Source: Desulfovibrio sp.
GTDB taxonomy: Bacteria; Desulfobacterota; Desulfovibrionia; Desulfovibrionales; Desulfovibrionaceae
DNA length: 64,000 nucleotides
Direction: 5' to 3'
NCBI RefSeq assembly: GCF_034006445.1
Contig: NZ_JAVESS010000009.1
Coordinates: forward strand, 32,431-96,430
The notes below the pieces were generated by a model. The model was not told the DNA's origin, made no database searches, and saw only the letters and a list, made by a program, of their open reading frames with translations. Shown piece by piece: positions 17,692-26,750 of this stretch. A program made the translations under genes and the position numbers. Position 1 is the stretch's first letter. Each line of letters opens with the position of its first letter.

Positions 17692-18519
17692 GCCGCCGCA
17701 GTCGTTCATGTCGCCCTGAAGCTTGCTCAGGGCGTGGGGCAGGGCGGGCAGTACGGCTGCCAGATTTTCAACAACCGCCTTGCGGCTGCCCGGCAGGTTG
17801 ATGATGATGCTTTGCCCAAGTATTCCCGCTGCGGCGCGCGATATGATGGCGTGCGGCGTTTTGGCCATGCTCGCCGCAATCATGGCCTGGCTGAAGCCGG
17901 GCAGACTGGCGTCAAGCAGGGCTTCCGTGACCTGGGGCGTGATGTCGCGCGGCGACAGGCCCGTGCCCCCGGTGGTGCAGATGATGTCATAGCCGTGGCT
18001 CAGGGCCAGCTCCGTGAGCAGGGCGCGCAGTTGCACAGGCTCATCGGGCAGCACGAAACCCTGGCTGTGGCACAAGGGCATGGCGGCGGCCACGGCCTCG
18101 GCAATGGCGGGGCCGCTCAAGTCCTGGCGCATGCCGCGCGAACCCTTGTCCGAAAGGGTTACCCAGGCCAGGCTGTGCCCGTCCTTGCGGGGGGTCAGTT
18201 CCAGCGGCCCTTCGGGCAGATCGGTAAGCGCCGTCAGCAGCAGACAGTGTGCGGCAGGGTGCATGGAGTCAGTGACGCAGACCTGGGCCGCGCCGCCCTG
18301 ACAGACCGGCATGGCCAGCCAGGCCCTGCTGGTCACTTTGAGCAGGGCTGTGCCGCATGCGCCGCAAAGGGTGGTTCCTACCGTGAGCGTGGGCAGGGCC
18401 CACTGCTCCGGGGCCATGAGGCCATGGCCCGCCATGTGCCCGTCAAGGGGCACGCCCGCGGGCAGAAGCGGCAGGACTTGCCCGCTCTGGCAGGCGTGTA
18501 GGTGCATTAGAATATTCAT
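17689..18519 (-). CDS. MogA/MoaB-type molybdopterin adenylyltransferase with N-terminal extension
   Basis: A 276-residue protein. Residues about 115-270 form a MogA/MoaB domain, which adenylylates molybdopterin before molybdate insertion. Seen: TLSDKGS at 121-127, TTGGTGLSPRD at 182-192, and a C-terminal NLPGSRKAV. Residues 1-110 are an extra, cysteine-containing region (LCGACGTALLKV near 51-62) that I cannot assign; a MOSC-like or sulfur-handling domain would make sense but is not shown. The usual MogA is about 190 residues, so this is a fusion or extension. The stop codon TAG overlaps the end of a type A repeat. It is divergent from queF. Confidence 0.82.
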   Translation of the reverse strand: MNILMHLHACQSGQVLPLLPAGVPLDGHMAGHGLMAPEQWALPTLTVGTTLCGACGTALLKVTSRAWLAMPVCQGGAAQVCVTDSMHPAAHCLLLTALTDLPEGPLELTPRKDGHSLAWVTLSDKGSRGMRQDLSGPAIAEAVAAAMPLCHSQGFVLPDEPVQLRALLTELALSHGYDIICTTGGTGLSPRDITPQVTEALLDASLPGFSQAMIAASMAKTPHAIISRAAAGILGQSIIINLPGSRKAVVENLAAVLPALPHALSKLQGDMNDCGG

Positions 18520-18671
18520 GCATGCTCCGGAAAATCCGCATGGCTGGTATCGGATTCAAGTGTATAATAGAATATTGTAGCCGCAAGCGCGATGGGTTAC
18601 AAGTCCCATACGCGCCCGCACCGTCTCGGTTTGGGATGGCGCGGGGCATCTTTTTCAAGGAGTTCAAAGTC

Positions 18672-19172
18672 ATGACCACTCGTAGCCAGGATCAGACCCA
18701 GGACCTGAAGGTTCTTGGCACAGGCCGTCTGAACGCCCCGGAAGGGGGCCCGAGCGTGGCCCAGCTGGAGGCCTTTCCCAATTGTTTTCCACAGCGTCCC
18801 TATGTCATCAGCATCAGCTTTCCCGAATTCACCTCGCTCTGTCCGGTGACGGGCCAGCCCGACTGCGGCACCATCACCGTTGAATACATCCCCGACGAGC
18901 TTTGCGTTGAGTCCAAAAGCTTCAAGCTCTACATGTTCGCCTTTCGCAACCATCAGTCCTTTATGGAAACCATCACCAACAATGTGCTGGATGATTTGCG
19001 CACACTGCTGCATCCCTGCTGGTGCCGCGTCAAGGGCCTGTTCGCGCCACGCGGGGGAACGCGCATCCACGTGTTCGCCGAATCCTTCAAGGATATGCCC
19101 GAAGAGCAGAACGCCCTTGTGCGCGAGGTCGTGCGTTCCTGGAAATCCGAGCCGGACCCGCATCGGCCCTAG
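18672..19172 (+). CDS. queF: NADPH-dependent 7-cyano-7-deazaguanine (preQ0) reductase
   Basis: A 166-residue unimodular-type QueF, which reduces preQ0 to preQ1 in queuosine biosynthesis. Seen: the catalytic Cys57 in SLCPVTGQPD with Asp64, the QueF motif ESKSFKLY (residues 80-87), and His94/Glu99, which bind the substrate. The ATG at 18672 follows AAGGAG at 18656-18661; the longer in-frame stretch from 18522 runs into the divergent gene's promoter region. A hairpin with arms ATGGG/CCCAT lies in the leader at 18588-18616 but I do not recognise it as a known preQ1 riboswitch. The TAG stop is directly followed by AGCC and a stretch like the 3130 element. Confidence 0.93.
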   Translation: MTTRSQDQTQDLKVLGTGRLNAPEGGPSVAQLEAFPNCFPQRPYVISISFPEFTSLCPVTGQPDCGTITVEYIPDELCVESKSFKLYMFAFRNHQSFMETITNNVLDDLRTLLHPCWCRVKGLFAPRGGTRIHVFAESFKDMPEEQNALVREVVRSWKSEPDPHRP

Positions 19173-19215
19173 AGCCGGTTACCTTTGAGAATATATTGTC
19201 GCAAAGGGTTCGTCA
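19170..19215. repeat. Partial TAGAGC element after queF
   Basis: The sequence from the queF stop reads TAGAGC, then a TTACCTTTGAGAATAT stretch that matches the inner part of the 3130-3193 element (TTTACCTTTGAGAATATG) on its minus strand. The far end is not identifiable. Confidence 0.45.
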
Positions 19216-19357
19216 TGTCCGTTCTGGCGCGGTACGCGGGATATAGTGCGCGTACCGTCGTCACGCCAGGGCGCTGCAGGGGCTGTCAGATCGGGTGACC
19301 GTCTGACGGCCCGCGTCCGGCCCCCGCCGGGTAACGTCCCTGGCGGACGTGCCTGCT

Positions 19358-19432
19358 GGACGTGCTGGCGGATGTGCCTGGCGGACGTGCTGGCGGATGT
19401 GCCTGGCGGACGTGCTGGCGGATGTGCCTGGC
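19358..19432. repeat. Three tandem 25-bp repeats upstream of murJ
   Basis: The unit GGACGTGCTGGCGGATGTGC plus CTGGC occurs three times, starting at 19358, 19383 and 19408, with a fourth diverged unit from 19433. The half-units are also alike, so the array probably grew from a 12-13 bp motif. The gap 19173-19636 holds this array, the 13-bp array below and no supported gene. Confidence 0.85.
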
Positions 19433-19507
19433 GTATGTGTCTGGCGTATGTGTCTGTTCGGTGCTCCTGGCGGGCGTTTCTGGCGGGAATGTCTGGCAGG
19501 AATGTCT

Positions 19508-19546
19508 GGCGAAAATTCGTGGCGAAAATTCGTGGCGAAAATTCGT
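19508..19546. repeat. Three tandem 13-bp repeats upstream of murJ
   Basis: GGCGAAAATTCGT is repeated three times in direct array, about 90 bp before the murJ start. Each unit contains the palindrome CGAAAATTCG. Confidence 0.85.
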
Positions 19547-19636
19547 GGTGGAAGTGGATGGCGGGAATATCAGGCGCGCTGTAGCCACGGCGGCACTTGA
19601 AATGACGGTTCCAAACCCGGTTTGCAGGCCATGTCC

Positions 19637-21520
19637 ATGCACAGTCAGCAAGAAAATACGCCCAACTCCGGCCTGGCCCGCACTGCGGCCCTTCTGGGCG
19701 GTTTTGCGCTTTTTTCCCGTTTGCTGGGGCTTGCGCGCGACATGAGCATGGCCTGGCTTCTGGGCGGGGGCGCTGCTGCCGACGCCCTGGTGGCGGCCAT
19801 GCGCCTGCCCCACGTGCTGCGACGTCTGCTCGGCGAAGGTTCCCTGTCCATGACGCTTACGGCCAGTCTGGTGCGTTTGCGTCAGGGCTACGGATTCCCC
19901 AACGGCCTGTGCCTTGATGCCGATGGCGCGGCGGAAACATCCGGCACCGAGGCTCTGCGGCTTTTGGCCCGCGCCATGTCGCTGCGCCTTGGCCTTATAC
20001 TTTTGTTGCTGACCCTGCTGGGCCTGGCGGCTGCGCCCTGGCTGGCGCGAATGCTGGCGCCCGGTTTCAGCGGCCCGGAACTGGAGCGCACCGTGGTGCT
20101 GCTGCGCATCTGCCTGCCCTATGTGCTGGCGGCGGGCATGGCTGCGCTGGGCATGGCCCTTCTGCACAGCATGGGCGTATTCTGGCTGCCCGCTTTGTCT
20201 CCGGCTTTGTTCAATCTTGTCATGCTGCTTGCCGCCGTGGCGGCGGCATTGGGGCTTTGTCCGCCCGCCGAGGCGCTGGCGGTGGGCATGCTTTGCGGCG
20301 GCTTGGCCCAGTGGCTGGCGCAATGGCTGGCGGTGCGCCGCCTTTTGCCACAAAATGCGCCCCGTGCGCATGCTGCGGCTGCCTGTGAGGGCCGCACAGG
20401 CGCGCAGCCAGGCACGAGTGCGGTGGATGCCCGTGCGGAGCGTGAAATCACGGCTGGCGCGTGGCGCTGCCTGGCCCTGCTGCCCGGCGGGGTTCTTGGA
20501 GCAGCCGCGCCGCAGCTTGCCATGCTGGCCGCCATGATGCTGGCTTCGGGACTGGGTCAGGGACAGGTGGCTGCCCTGTATTATGCCGAACGGCTGCTTG
20601 AACTGCCTCTGGGGCTCGTGGGCGTCTGTCTTGGCATGGCCAGTTTGCCGACCCTGAGCCGACTGGCGGCGGCAAAGGATTTTACCCAATTTTCGTCGCA
20701 GCTTTCCACGGCCCTGCGTCTGACCGTCATGCTCAGCTTGCCCGCTGCCGCCGGATTGTGGGCAGTGGGGCCGCAACTGGTCACGGGCCTGCTGGGGCAC
20801 GGCGCTTTTGACAGCCAGGCCGCCAGGGACACGGGCCTTGCCCTGCTGGCCTATGTGCCCGGCCTGCCCGCCTTTGCCTGCAACCGTTCGCTGCTGGCGG
20901 CCTGCAACGCTCTGGGGCTAGTGCGCCGTACGGCCATGAGCGCCTTGTGGGCTGTGGGCGGCACGCTGGCCGCCGGGCTTGTCCTGGCCCGCGTTCTTGG
21001 GCCACAGCACAGCGGTATGGCTCCGGCGCTGGCCGTGAGCCTTGGCCTCTGGCTGCAGTGCGGCCTGCTGCTGCGCCTTCTGCAAAGGGCATTGCCGGAC
21101 GGGCCAAACGGGCCAGGCGGGCCAAAAGGGCCAGGTGGGCCAGGTGGGCCAGGTTGGTCAGGTGGGTCAGGTGGGCCAGGCGGGCCAGATGAGAATGACG
21201 GGCCAAAAGGGCCAGACGCGAATGGCGGCGACCAGATGCCGCCTGCAGAATCCAAGCGTTTTTGCATGCCGCCCTGGCTGCCCGGCTGGAAGGATATGTG
21301 GCGGCACGTGCTGGCCGGGGGGCTTACCGGCCTTGCGGCCGGGGCGCTTGTGCGTTTTGCGGAACCTCTGGGGCTGTGGGCGTCGCTCTGTCTGGGCATT
21401 TCGGGCGGCGTACTGGCCTGGATGCTGTGCCTGGGGATTTTGCGCGATCCTGATATGGCCCTTCTGGCAGGCCGCTTGCGCAAGAAGGCGCGCGTCCCTA
21501 TAGTTGATGGCAACGCCTGA
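19637..21520 (+). CDS. murJ: MurJ/MviN lipid II flippase with collagen-like insert
   Basis: An inner-membrane flippase that moves lipid II to the periplasmic face for peptidoglycan synthesis. It has about 14 hydrophobic helices, with the conserved opening FALFSRLLGLARDMSMAWLLG, a LGEGSLSMTLTASLV segment, and a central AALYYAERLLELPLGL. At about 627 residues it is some 100 longer than usual. Part of the excess is a Gly-Pro-rich run, coded by 21095-21220, in a loop before the last helices. Starts at 19622 (TTG), 19631 and 19637 are all in frame; I prefer 19637 because an AGG lies 8 bases upstream. The array of repeats in front of it may affect its expression. Confidence 0.9.
   Translation: MHSQQENTPNSGLARTAALLGGFALFSRLLGLARDMSMAWLLGGGAAADALVAAMRLPHVLRRLLGEGSLSMTLTASLVRLRQGYGFPNGLCLDADGAAETSGTEALRLLARAMSLRLGLILLLLTLLGLAAAPWLARMLAPGFSGPELERTVVLLRICLPYVLAAGMAALGMALLHSMGVFWLPALSPALFNLVMLLAAVAAALGLCPPAEALAVGMLCGGLAQWLAQWLAVRRLLPQNAPRAHAAAACEGRTGAQPGTSAVDARAEREITAGAWRCLALLPGGVLGAAAPQLAMLAAMMLASGLGQGQVAALYYAERLLELPLGLVGVCLGMASLPTLSRLAAAKDFTQFSSQLSTALRLTVMLSLPAAAGLWAVGPQLVTGLLGHGAFDSQAARDTGLALLAYVPGLPAFACNRSLLAACNALGLVRRTAMSALWAVGGTLAAGLVLARVLGPQHSGMAPALAVSLGLWLQCGLLLRLLQRALPDGPNGPGGPKGPGGPGGPGWSGGSGGPGGPDENDGPKGPDANGGDQMPPAESKRFCMPPWLPGWKDMWRHVLAGGLTGLAAGALVRFAEPLGLWASLCLGISGGVLAWMLCLGILRDPDMALLAGRLRKKARVPIVDGNA
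21095..21220 (+). repeat. 9-bp direct repeats coding a Gly-Pro-rich run in murJ
   Basis: Units close to GGGCCAGGT repeat through about 21100-21190, coding for Gly-Pro-Gly triplets like those of collagen. The run is rich in GGP and GPG and ends with DENDGPKGPD. The array is in frame, so copy number can change without breaking murJ. Confidence 0.85.
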
Positions 21521-21553
21521 GAGGGCGCGCAATCCGCCTTTTGTGGAAAAAGT

Positions 21554-22666
21554 ATGTCACAGCGTGCAAAAATTGCGTCTGGCCGCATAGTGCTGGCCAT
21601 GTGGTGCGCCGGTCTGCTGGCTCTGTTGTTGCCTGCCCTGTGGACGGTACGCGCGGAGCGTGAAGCCGCCAGGGAACGTCTTGCCGTTGAGGCGCGCAAC
21701 ACGGCCGTGCAGCTTTCGGCCCTGCTGGCCGTCCCCGCATGGGATGTGGACGAACTGGCGGCGCGCACCATTGTCATGGCCGCCATGGAAGATGAAAGCA
21801 TTTACGCCGTCAAGGTGCAAACGCCGCAGGGCATGCTGGAAGGCCAGCGCCGCAACTACCAGTGGGAGCCTGTGCCCTGGGACGACGAGATTGATGAAGA
21901 GGCCGTGTCGGGCGTGAGCCCCCTGCGTGTGGAAGGTCGGCCCGTGGGCACTGTGGAGGTTTATGTTTCGCCGCGAGTAAGCCAGGAGGGCGCTGCCCTC
22001 ACGGCCCGGCGCGAAACATGGCGCTTTGTGCTGAGTTTTTTGTGCTGGACGGCGGCCCTGGCCTTTTTGTGGCGGACGCGTTTGCAACGCGACGCGACTG
22101 GTGACGCAACTGGCGAGGGCGGTGCGCAGCGTACTCCGTGGCACGAGCCGAAGGACGTCCCCCTCGCAGACGTTTCCCCCGTGGACGCCCCTGCTGTGGC
22201 TGCCGCCGGGGCAGAGGCTTTGTCTGAGACGGCCGCGCCCTGTGGACAGGTTCATGCCGAGCGGGTCAGCCCATGCCATGGGGACGGAGTGGATGCGCCC
22301 GGCGCGGAGTCCAGCGAACCTCAGAGCGCCCCTCTGGAGGCGGGTGAGGTTGTGAGTCCTGCGCTGGGGCTGGCCTTTATGCGTCGGCATGACCACGCCT
22401 GGCAGGTCACTGCCGGACTGTTCCGGCACAGCTTCGCCCATGGGCCGGAGCTTATGGGTCGCCTGTACGCGGCTGGCGACGTCGCTGCGCTGTGCCGTCT
22501 CGGGGATTTGCTGGAACGGGCCGCCCCCTGCCTTGGAGCCGAGCGTCTGGGCGCAGCGGCCAGGGATATGCAGACGGCCTTGCACTGTCCCGACAGGGAA
22601 CGCGCGACGCTGGCGGTTGAGGAGTGTGTTCTGGCTCTGGATGCCGTGCTGGATACCCTGCGCTGA
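21554..22666 (+). CDS. Membrane protein with periplasmic sensor region and degenerate Hpt domain
   Basis: A 370-residue inner-membrane protein of unrecognised family. Transmembrane segments lie at about residues 12-34 and 157-173, with a periplasmic region between them (VPAWDVDELAARTIV near residue 60, sensor-like). The cytoplasmic part has a disordered acidic linker (about 175-265) and a C-terminal helical domain (about 275-370) resembling a histidine phosphotransfer domain. In the Hpt core RLGDLLERAAPCLGAERL the phosphorylated His is replaced by Asp318. It may therefore be a non-signalling docking domain. Its neighbours are murJ and ftsY. No kinase or receiver gene lies nearby. Confidence 0.6.
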   Translation: MSQRAKIASGRIVLAMWCAGLLALLLPALWTVRAEREAARERLAVEARNTAVQLSALLAVPAWDVDELAARTIVMAAMEDESIYAVKVQTPQGMLEGQRRNYQWEPVPWDDEIDEEAVSGVSPLRVEGRPVGTVEVYVSPRVSQEGAALTARRETWRFVLSFLCWTAALAFLWRTRLQRDATGDATGEGGAQRTPWHEPKDVPLADVSPVDAPAVAAAGAEALSETAAPCGQVHAERVSPCHGDGVDAPGAESSEPQSAPLEAGEVVSPALGLAFMRRHDHAWQVTAGLFRHSFAHGPELMGRLYAAGDVAALCRLGDLLERAAPCLGAERLGAAARDMQTALHCPDRERATLAVEECVLALDAVLDTLR

Positions 22667-22817
22667 AGGCTGGAATTGCCCGGACGGATTTTTTCTGTTG
22701 CTGTCTGGCGCAAAAGGCCGAGCTTGAGATTTTGAGATGCGTATTTTCACAGGCAACATGATCTGGATGCAGTTTTGCGCAAAGGCCTTGTGCGTGCATG
22801 AGCAATAAGGAGAAGGA

Positions 22818-24299
22818 ATGGGATTTTTTTCAGCCATTAAAAAAATGTTCGGGTCTGAAACCGCCGAAGAACAGAAAACACCGATGCAGGAGCAGGGGGA
22901 CGCCGCTGCCCTGAAGGGTGTTCAGGCTCCGGGCCAGCCGGAAACCCCGCCGCAAAAAGCGTCTGAAACTGAAAGTCCTGAAGCCGCGCCCCAGCAGGGG
23001 GAGGCAGCCGCTGCCGAATCCGTTTCCCAAGCAGGGATGGACGCGGCACCTTCAGTCTCCGCTCCTCTCACTGCCCCCGCAAGCCCTGCCGAAGAAGCGC
23101 TGACCCTGCGCCTGCGCGAGGCGGAGCCGCGCCTTTCTGTCTGGCTTGGCATTGTTCTGGAAGGCGTCGATGAAACCGGCGATCTTTTGTGGCAGCGCCT
23201 TGCTTTTCTGCTTGGCGCGCTGGATGCGCCGCCGCAGGAGGCGCAGGCCTTTGTTGACGATTTTCGCGCCTGGACGCAGCGCATGGAGTATCGCCAGGTT
23301 GAGGAATTCCGCTCGGAACTGCAGTACCGCCTGGCTCTGGCCCTTGACCTGGAAGATGAGGAAGACGAGCGCAACCGCCTGTTCATCAAGATAACCGAAG
23401 GCCTGGCCCGTACGCGCGATCAGCTGGCGCGCGGTCTGGATTCGCTGTTTTCAAGCCATGGCGAGCTTGACGACGCCTTCTGGGAAGAGCTTGAAGAACT
23501 GTTTATCATGGCCGATCTGGGCTATGAACCGTCGCTGGAACTGGTGGAGCGCCTCAAGGAACGTGCCCGCAAGGAAAAAGTCACCCAGGCATCGGGCATG
23601 CGCGCCCTGCTCATGGCCGAGGTGGAAGAGATTTTTCGTGCGCCGCGCCGCATTGCCGCCGTCAATCCCCCTGAAGTCGTGCTCATGATCGGCGTCAACG
23701 GCGTGGGCAAAACCACGACCATCGCCAAACTGGCGCACCGCGCGCGCATGCAGGGCAAAAAGGTCATGATTGCCGCTGCCGACACCTTCCGCGCCGCCGC
23801 CATCGAGCAGTTGCAGGTCTGGGCCGGGCGCGTGGGCGCGCTCTTTCATGCCAAGGCTCCGGGTTCGGACCCGGCCTCCGTGGCCTACGAGGCCATGGAC
23901 AGGGCGGTGAAAGAAGGCGTGGACGTCCTTTTTGTGGATACGGCCGGCCGCCTGCAAACCAAGGTCAATCTTATGGAAGAACTGACCAAGATCCGTCAGG
24001 TGCTTGGCAAAAAACATCCGGGCGCGCCCCACCGCATCATCTTGGTCATTGACGCGACCACGGGCCAGAACGCCCTGTCGCAGACCAAACTGTTCAAGGA
24101 AGCTGCGGGTGTGGACGAACTCATCATTACAAAGCTGGACGGCACGGCCAAGGGCGGCGTCGCCATAGCCGTGGCCATGCAGCACCACCTGCCCATAACC
24201 TTTGTGGGATTGGGCGAAAAGCTCGAAGACCTGCGGCCTTTCAATGGCGAGGATTACGCGCGTGCCCTGCTGGGACACAAAGACGGCGGGGCGGCCTGA
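22818..24299 (+). CDS. ftsY: Signal recognition particle receptor FtsY
   Basis: A 493-residue SRP receptor GTPase that docks ribosome-SRP complexes to the membrane and hands them to SecYEG. The N-terminal A domain (residues about 10-170) is Glu/Ala/Pro-rich and acidic. The N and G domains follow: G1 GVNGVGKTT near residue 292, [14 protein letters not shown] (the I-box side), DTAGRLQ near 374, and [10 protein letters not shown] near 437. The start ATG follows AAGGAGAAGGA. It is longer than E. coli NG-only forms because of the A domain, which is normal. A GC-rich hairpin repeat follows its stop. Confidence 0.96.
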   Translation: MGFFSAIKKMFGSETAEEQKTPMQEQGDAAALKGVQAPGQPETPPQKASETESPEAAPQQGEAAAAESVSQAGMDAAPSVSAPLTAPASPAEEALTLRLREAEPRLSVWLGIVLEGVDETGDLLWQRLAFLLGALDAPPQEAQAFVDDFRAWTQRMEYRQVEEFRSELQYRLALALDLEDEEDERNRLFIKITEGLARTRDQLARGLDSLFSSHGELDDAFWEELEELFIMADLGYEPSLELVERLKERARKEKVTQASGMRALLMAEVEEIFRAPRRIAAVNPPEVVLMIGVNGVGKTTTIAKLAHRARMQGKKVMIAAADTFRAAAIEQLQVWAGRVGALFHAKAPGSDPASVAYEAMDRAVKEGVDVLFVDTAGRLQTKVNLMEELTKIRQVLGKKHPGAPHRIILVIDATTGQNALSQTKLFKEAAGVDELIITKLDGTAKGGVAIAVAMQHHLPITFVGLGEKLEDLRPFNGEDYARALLGHKDGGAA

Positions 24300-24320
24300 T
24301 CCAGGGGCGAATTTTGGAAA

Positions 24321-24389
24321 AACTTTGTGGGGGAGGGACCCTTTTGCAAAAGGGTCTCCTCCCCCACGCCCCCACCCCCTAAAACTCTT
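24321..24389 (+). repeat. GC-rich hairpin repeat, family C copy 1
   Basis: The unit reads TTTGTGGGGGAGGGACCC, then TTTTGCAAAA, then GGGTCTCCTCCCCCAC, and ends CCCCCTAAAA. The arms pair over about 19 bp. Further copies lie near 40121, 42417, 49041, 58932, 60421 and 63966. This one starts 22 bp after ftsY. Confidence 0.9.
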
Positions 24390-24581
24390 CACCCCTGGAA
24401 CTCTTACGGTATGCTGCTGTGGCGCAAGGTTTTTTGTGATCTTCAGCAGGGACGATAGAGCGTGTATGGTTGAGCCCGAAAAAAAGTCACAGGGGAAATT
24501 TGCACGAGCGCCCCTACCTGCTGATATACTTGCCGTCAAATGACATTCTACGGCGCACTGTAAAAAATACTGTAAAAAGCC

Positions 24582-24610
24582 TTGACGCGGCGGCCAGGGT
24601 TGGCTAAAAC
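24582..24610 (+). promoter_or_regulatory. Sigma-70-type promoter of the ribosomal protein array
   Basis: TTGACG and TAAAAC are separated by 17 bp. Transcription would start near 24617, about 530 nt before rpsJ. Confidence 0.6.
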
Positions 24611-25144
24611 ATCCCTTGCCCATTGGGACAGGTGTCTTCAATGGGTATTCCCTGGACGGCAGGGAAGGGCAGATTGAGTCTGCCCTGCTGTACCTGGAAG
24701 GGTTCCTAGCGAATCCCACAGGTTTTGACATGTGCAGGCGTTACCAGATGCCGGACAATGTCGAGCCGTTCCAGCCCATCGACGGATCCCACCGCTGCCC
24801 CGGAGGCGCGCGTGACCCGGGGCTGTAAGGTAGGGGGGAGAATTCCCCTCATTTGGTGACCCTGCGGGACCGCCTTGCCACCTTTCTTGGTGGCCTGGCC
24901 TGGGCGACGCCGGGGAGTATCATGCGGATGATGCTGGCGCGTTCAGGCGTCCAAAATCTTCCGAATATCCTGAATCTCAGGCATGATACGCGCATTAGCG
25001 CAGCCCCTTACGTTGCTCCGTTCCGTCCCATTCCAGGGTGAGGTCGGCCTTCGGGCCATGCTTCATGGCCCGCGAATGCTGTGAAGAAGCCTGCGTCGCC
25101 GGTGGTCGGCGCGCGGGATGTTTATGCAAACGGAGTAGGCAACA
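24611..25144 (+). other. Long 5' leader of the S10 operon
   Basis: About 530 nt between the likely promoter and rpsJ with no supported gene. It holds self-complementary stretches (for example GGGGAGAATTCCCC near 24837 and several GGCC hairpins near 25050). Leaders of S10 operons often carry autoregulatory structures; here that is inference only. A short TTG-started frame at 24616-24828 shows no ribosome site. Confidence 0.4.
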
Positions 25145-25462
25145 ATGACGACAGTTAGCAGCGATCGCATTCGGATCAAGCTCAAAGCCTACGATTACCG
25201 CATTCTGGATAAAGCCGTTGCGGAAATCGTGGATACGGCGCGCAATACGGGTGCCGGTGTGGCGGGGCCCATTCCTCTGCCCACCAACATTCACAAGTAT
25301 ACCGTGCAGCGTTCCGTGCATGTGGACAAGAAGTCCCGTGAGCAGTTTGAGATGCGTATTCACAAGCGGCTTATGGATATTCTGGAACCCACCCAGCAGA
25401 CCGTCGACGCGCTGGGCAAGCTTTCCTTGCCCGCCGGTGTGGACGTGGAAATCAAGCTCTAG
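25145..25462 (+). CDS. rpsJ: 30S ribosomal protein S10
   Basis: A 105-residue S10 protein of the 30S head; it also acts as NusE in transcription antitermination. Seen: the opening [18 protein letters not shown] and the signature [19 protein letters not shown] near residues 39-57. The ATG follows GGAGTAGG. It is the first gene of the S10-spc-alpha array, and rplC follows after 12 bp. Confidence 0.98.
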   Translation: MTTVSSDRIRIKLKAYDYRILDKAVAEIVDTARNTGAGVAGPIPLPTNIHKYTVQRSVHVDKKSREQFEMRIHKRLMDILEPTQQTVDALGKLSLPAGVDVEIKL

Positions 25463-25474
25463 CGAGAGGCAGTC

Positions 25475-26104
25475 ATGGCTGAGAAAATGGGAATTTTGGG
25501 TCGCAAACTCGGTATGACCCGCATATTTGACGGCAGCGGTGCCGCTGTGCCCGTTACGGTGATTGAGGCAGGACCTTGCCCTGTCACCCAGGTCAAGACC
25601 GCGTCCAGCGACGGCTACAATGCCGTGCAGATCGCGCTGACCGCCGCTAAGGAAAAACACGTGGGTAAGGCCATGCAGGGTCATTTTGCCAAGGCTGGCA
25701 AAGGGCTCTTCCGCCATCTGCGTGAAATCCGCCTTTCGGCTGCTCCCGATCAGGAGCTCGGCCAGGAACTTACCGTTGAAATGTTCGCCGCCGGCGACAC
25801 CGTCAAGGTGACCGGCAAGAGCGTTGGTAAGGGGTACCAGGGCCGTATGCGCCGCTGGAACTTTGCTGGCTCCAAGGATACGCACGGCTGCGAAAAGGTG
25901 CACCGCAACAACGGCTCCATCGGTAACAACACCTTCCCCGGCCGCGTGTTCAAGGGCCGGAAGATGGCTGGCCACTGGGGCAATGAAACCGTTACGGAAA
26001 TGGGCCTGACCATTGTTGACGTCCGTCCTGAGGACAACGTCATTCTGGTCAAAGGTTCCGTGCCCGGCCCCAAGAATGGCCTGGTACTGATCCGCAAGCA
26101 GTAG
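25475..26104 (+). CDS. rplC: 50S ribosomal protein L3
   Basis: A 209-residue L3, a 50S protein binding near the peptidyl-transferase centre early in assembly. Seen: [13 protein letters not shown] at the N-terminus and the long loop with [17 protein letters not shown] and [19 protein letters not shown] (residues about 128-170). The length is normal. It starts 12 bp after rpsJ with GAGAGG upstream. Confidence 0.98.
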   Translation: MAEKMGILGRKLGMTRIFDGSGAAVPVTVIEAGPCPVTQVKTASSDGYNAVQIALTAAKEKHVGKAMQGHFAKAGKGLFRHLREIRLSAAPDQELGQELTVEMFAAGDTVKVTGKSVGKGYQGRMRRWNFAGSKDTHGCEKVHRNNGSIGNNTFPGRVFKGRKMAGHWGNETVTEMGLTIVDVRPEDNVILVKGSVPGPKNGLVLIRKQ

Positions 26105-26115
26105 AGGAAGCAGCA

Positions 26116-26748
26116 ATGGCTACCGTGAAAGTATTTGATCAGAACAAGCAGGAAAGCGGTGAAGTTACGCTGGCTTCCGATGTGTTCGAAATCGAGGTGA
26201 GGCCCGAAATCCTCAATCTCGTGGCGCGCGCCCAAATGGCGGCGAAACGCGCTGGAACGCACAATGCCAAGACCCGCGCCTTTGTTTCCGGCGGCGGCGT
26301 CAAGCCCTGGAAGCAGAAGGGCACCGGTCGCGCACGCGCCGGTTCCAACCGTTCGCCCATCTGGCGCGGCGGTGCCGTCATTTTTGGACCCAGCCCCCGC
26401 GACTACAGCTTCAAGGTTAACAGCAAGGTTCGCGCGCTGGCTCTCAAGATGGCTCTGTCCAGCCGCCTGGCCGCTGAAACACTGATGGTGGTCAAGGGCA
26501 TTGAACTGCCCGAGGCCAAAACCAAACATTTTGCCAAGGTGGCCGACACCCTGGGCCTCAACAAGGCCCTCATCGTGGCGCCCGAGGAAAGCGTTGAACT
26601 GACCCGGTCGGTTCGCAACATCCCCGGTCTCACGCTGACCACGGTGGACCGCCTGAGCGTGCTTGAAATCCTGAAGCACAAGCAGCTTGTGCTGCTTGAA
26701 GGCGCTGTGGAATCCGTTCAGGCGCGTTTCGCGAAGAAGGGAGCGTAG
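26116..26748 (+). CDS. rplD: 50S ribosomal protein L4
   Basis: A 210-residue L4 with the extended loop lining the exit tunnel (KPWKQKGTGRARAGSNRSP, residues about 62-80, then GGAVIFGPSPRDYSF). In E. coli L4 also represses its own operon; whether it does here is unknown, but the long leader upstream allows for it. GAGGAAGCAGCA precedes the ATG. Confidence 0.98.
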   Translation: MATVKVFDQNKQESGEVTLASDVFEIEVRPEILNLVARAQMAAKRAGTHNAKTRAFVSGGGVKPWKQKGTGRARAGSNRSPIWRGGAVIFGPSPRDYSFKVNSKVRALALKMALSSRLAAETLMVVKGIELPEAKTKHFAKVADTLGLNKALIVAPEESVELTRSVRNIPGLTLTTVDRLSVLEILKHKQLVLLEGAVESVQARFAKKGA

Positions 26749-26750
26749 TT

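Noticed and set aside
18588..18616. preQ1 riboswitch upstream of queF
   Set aside because: A hairpin is present, but none of the conserved preQ1-I, II or III sequence blocks could be recognised, and it lies close to the divergent promoter.
24616..24828. Short frame in the S10 leader
   Set aside because: TTG start, no ribosome site and no family resemblance; more likely leader RNA.
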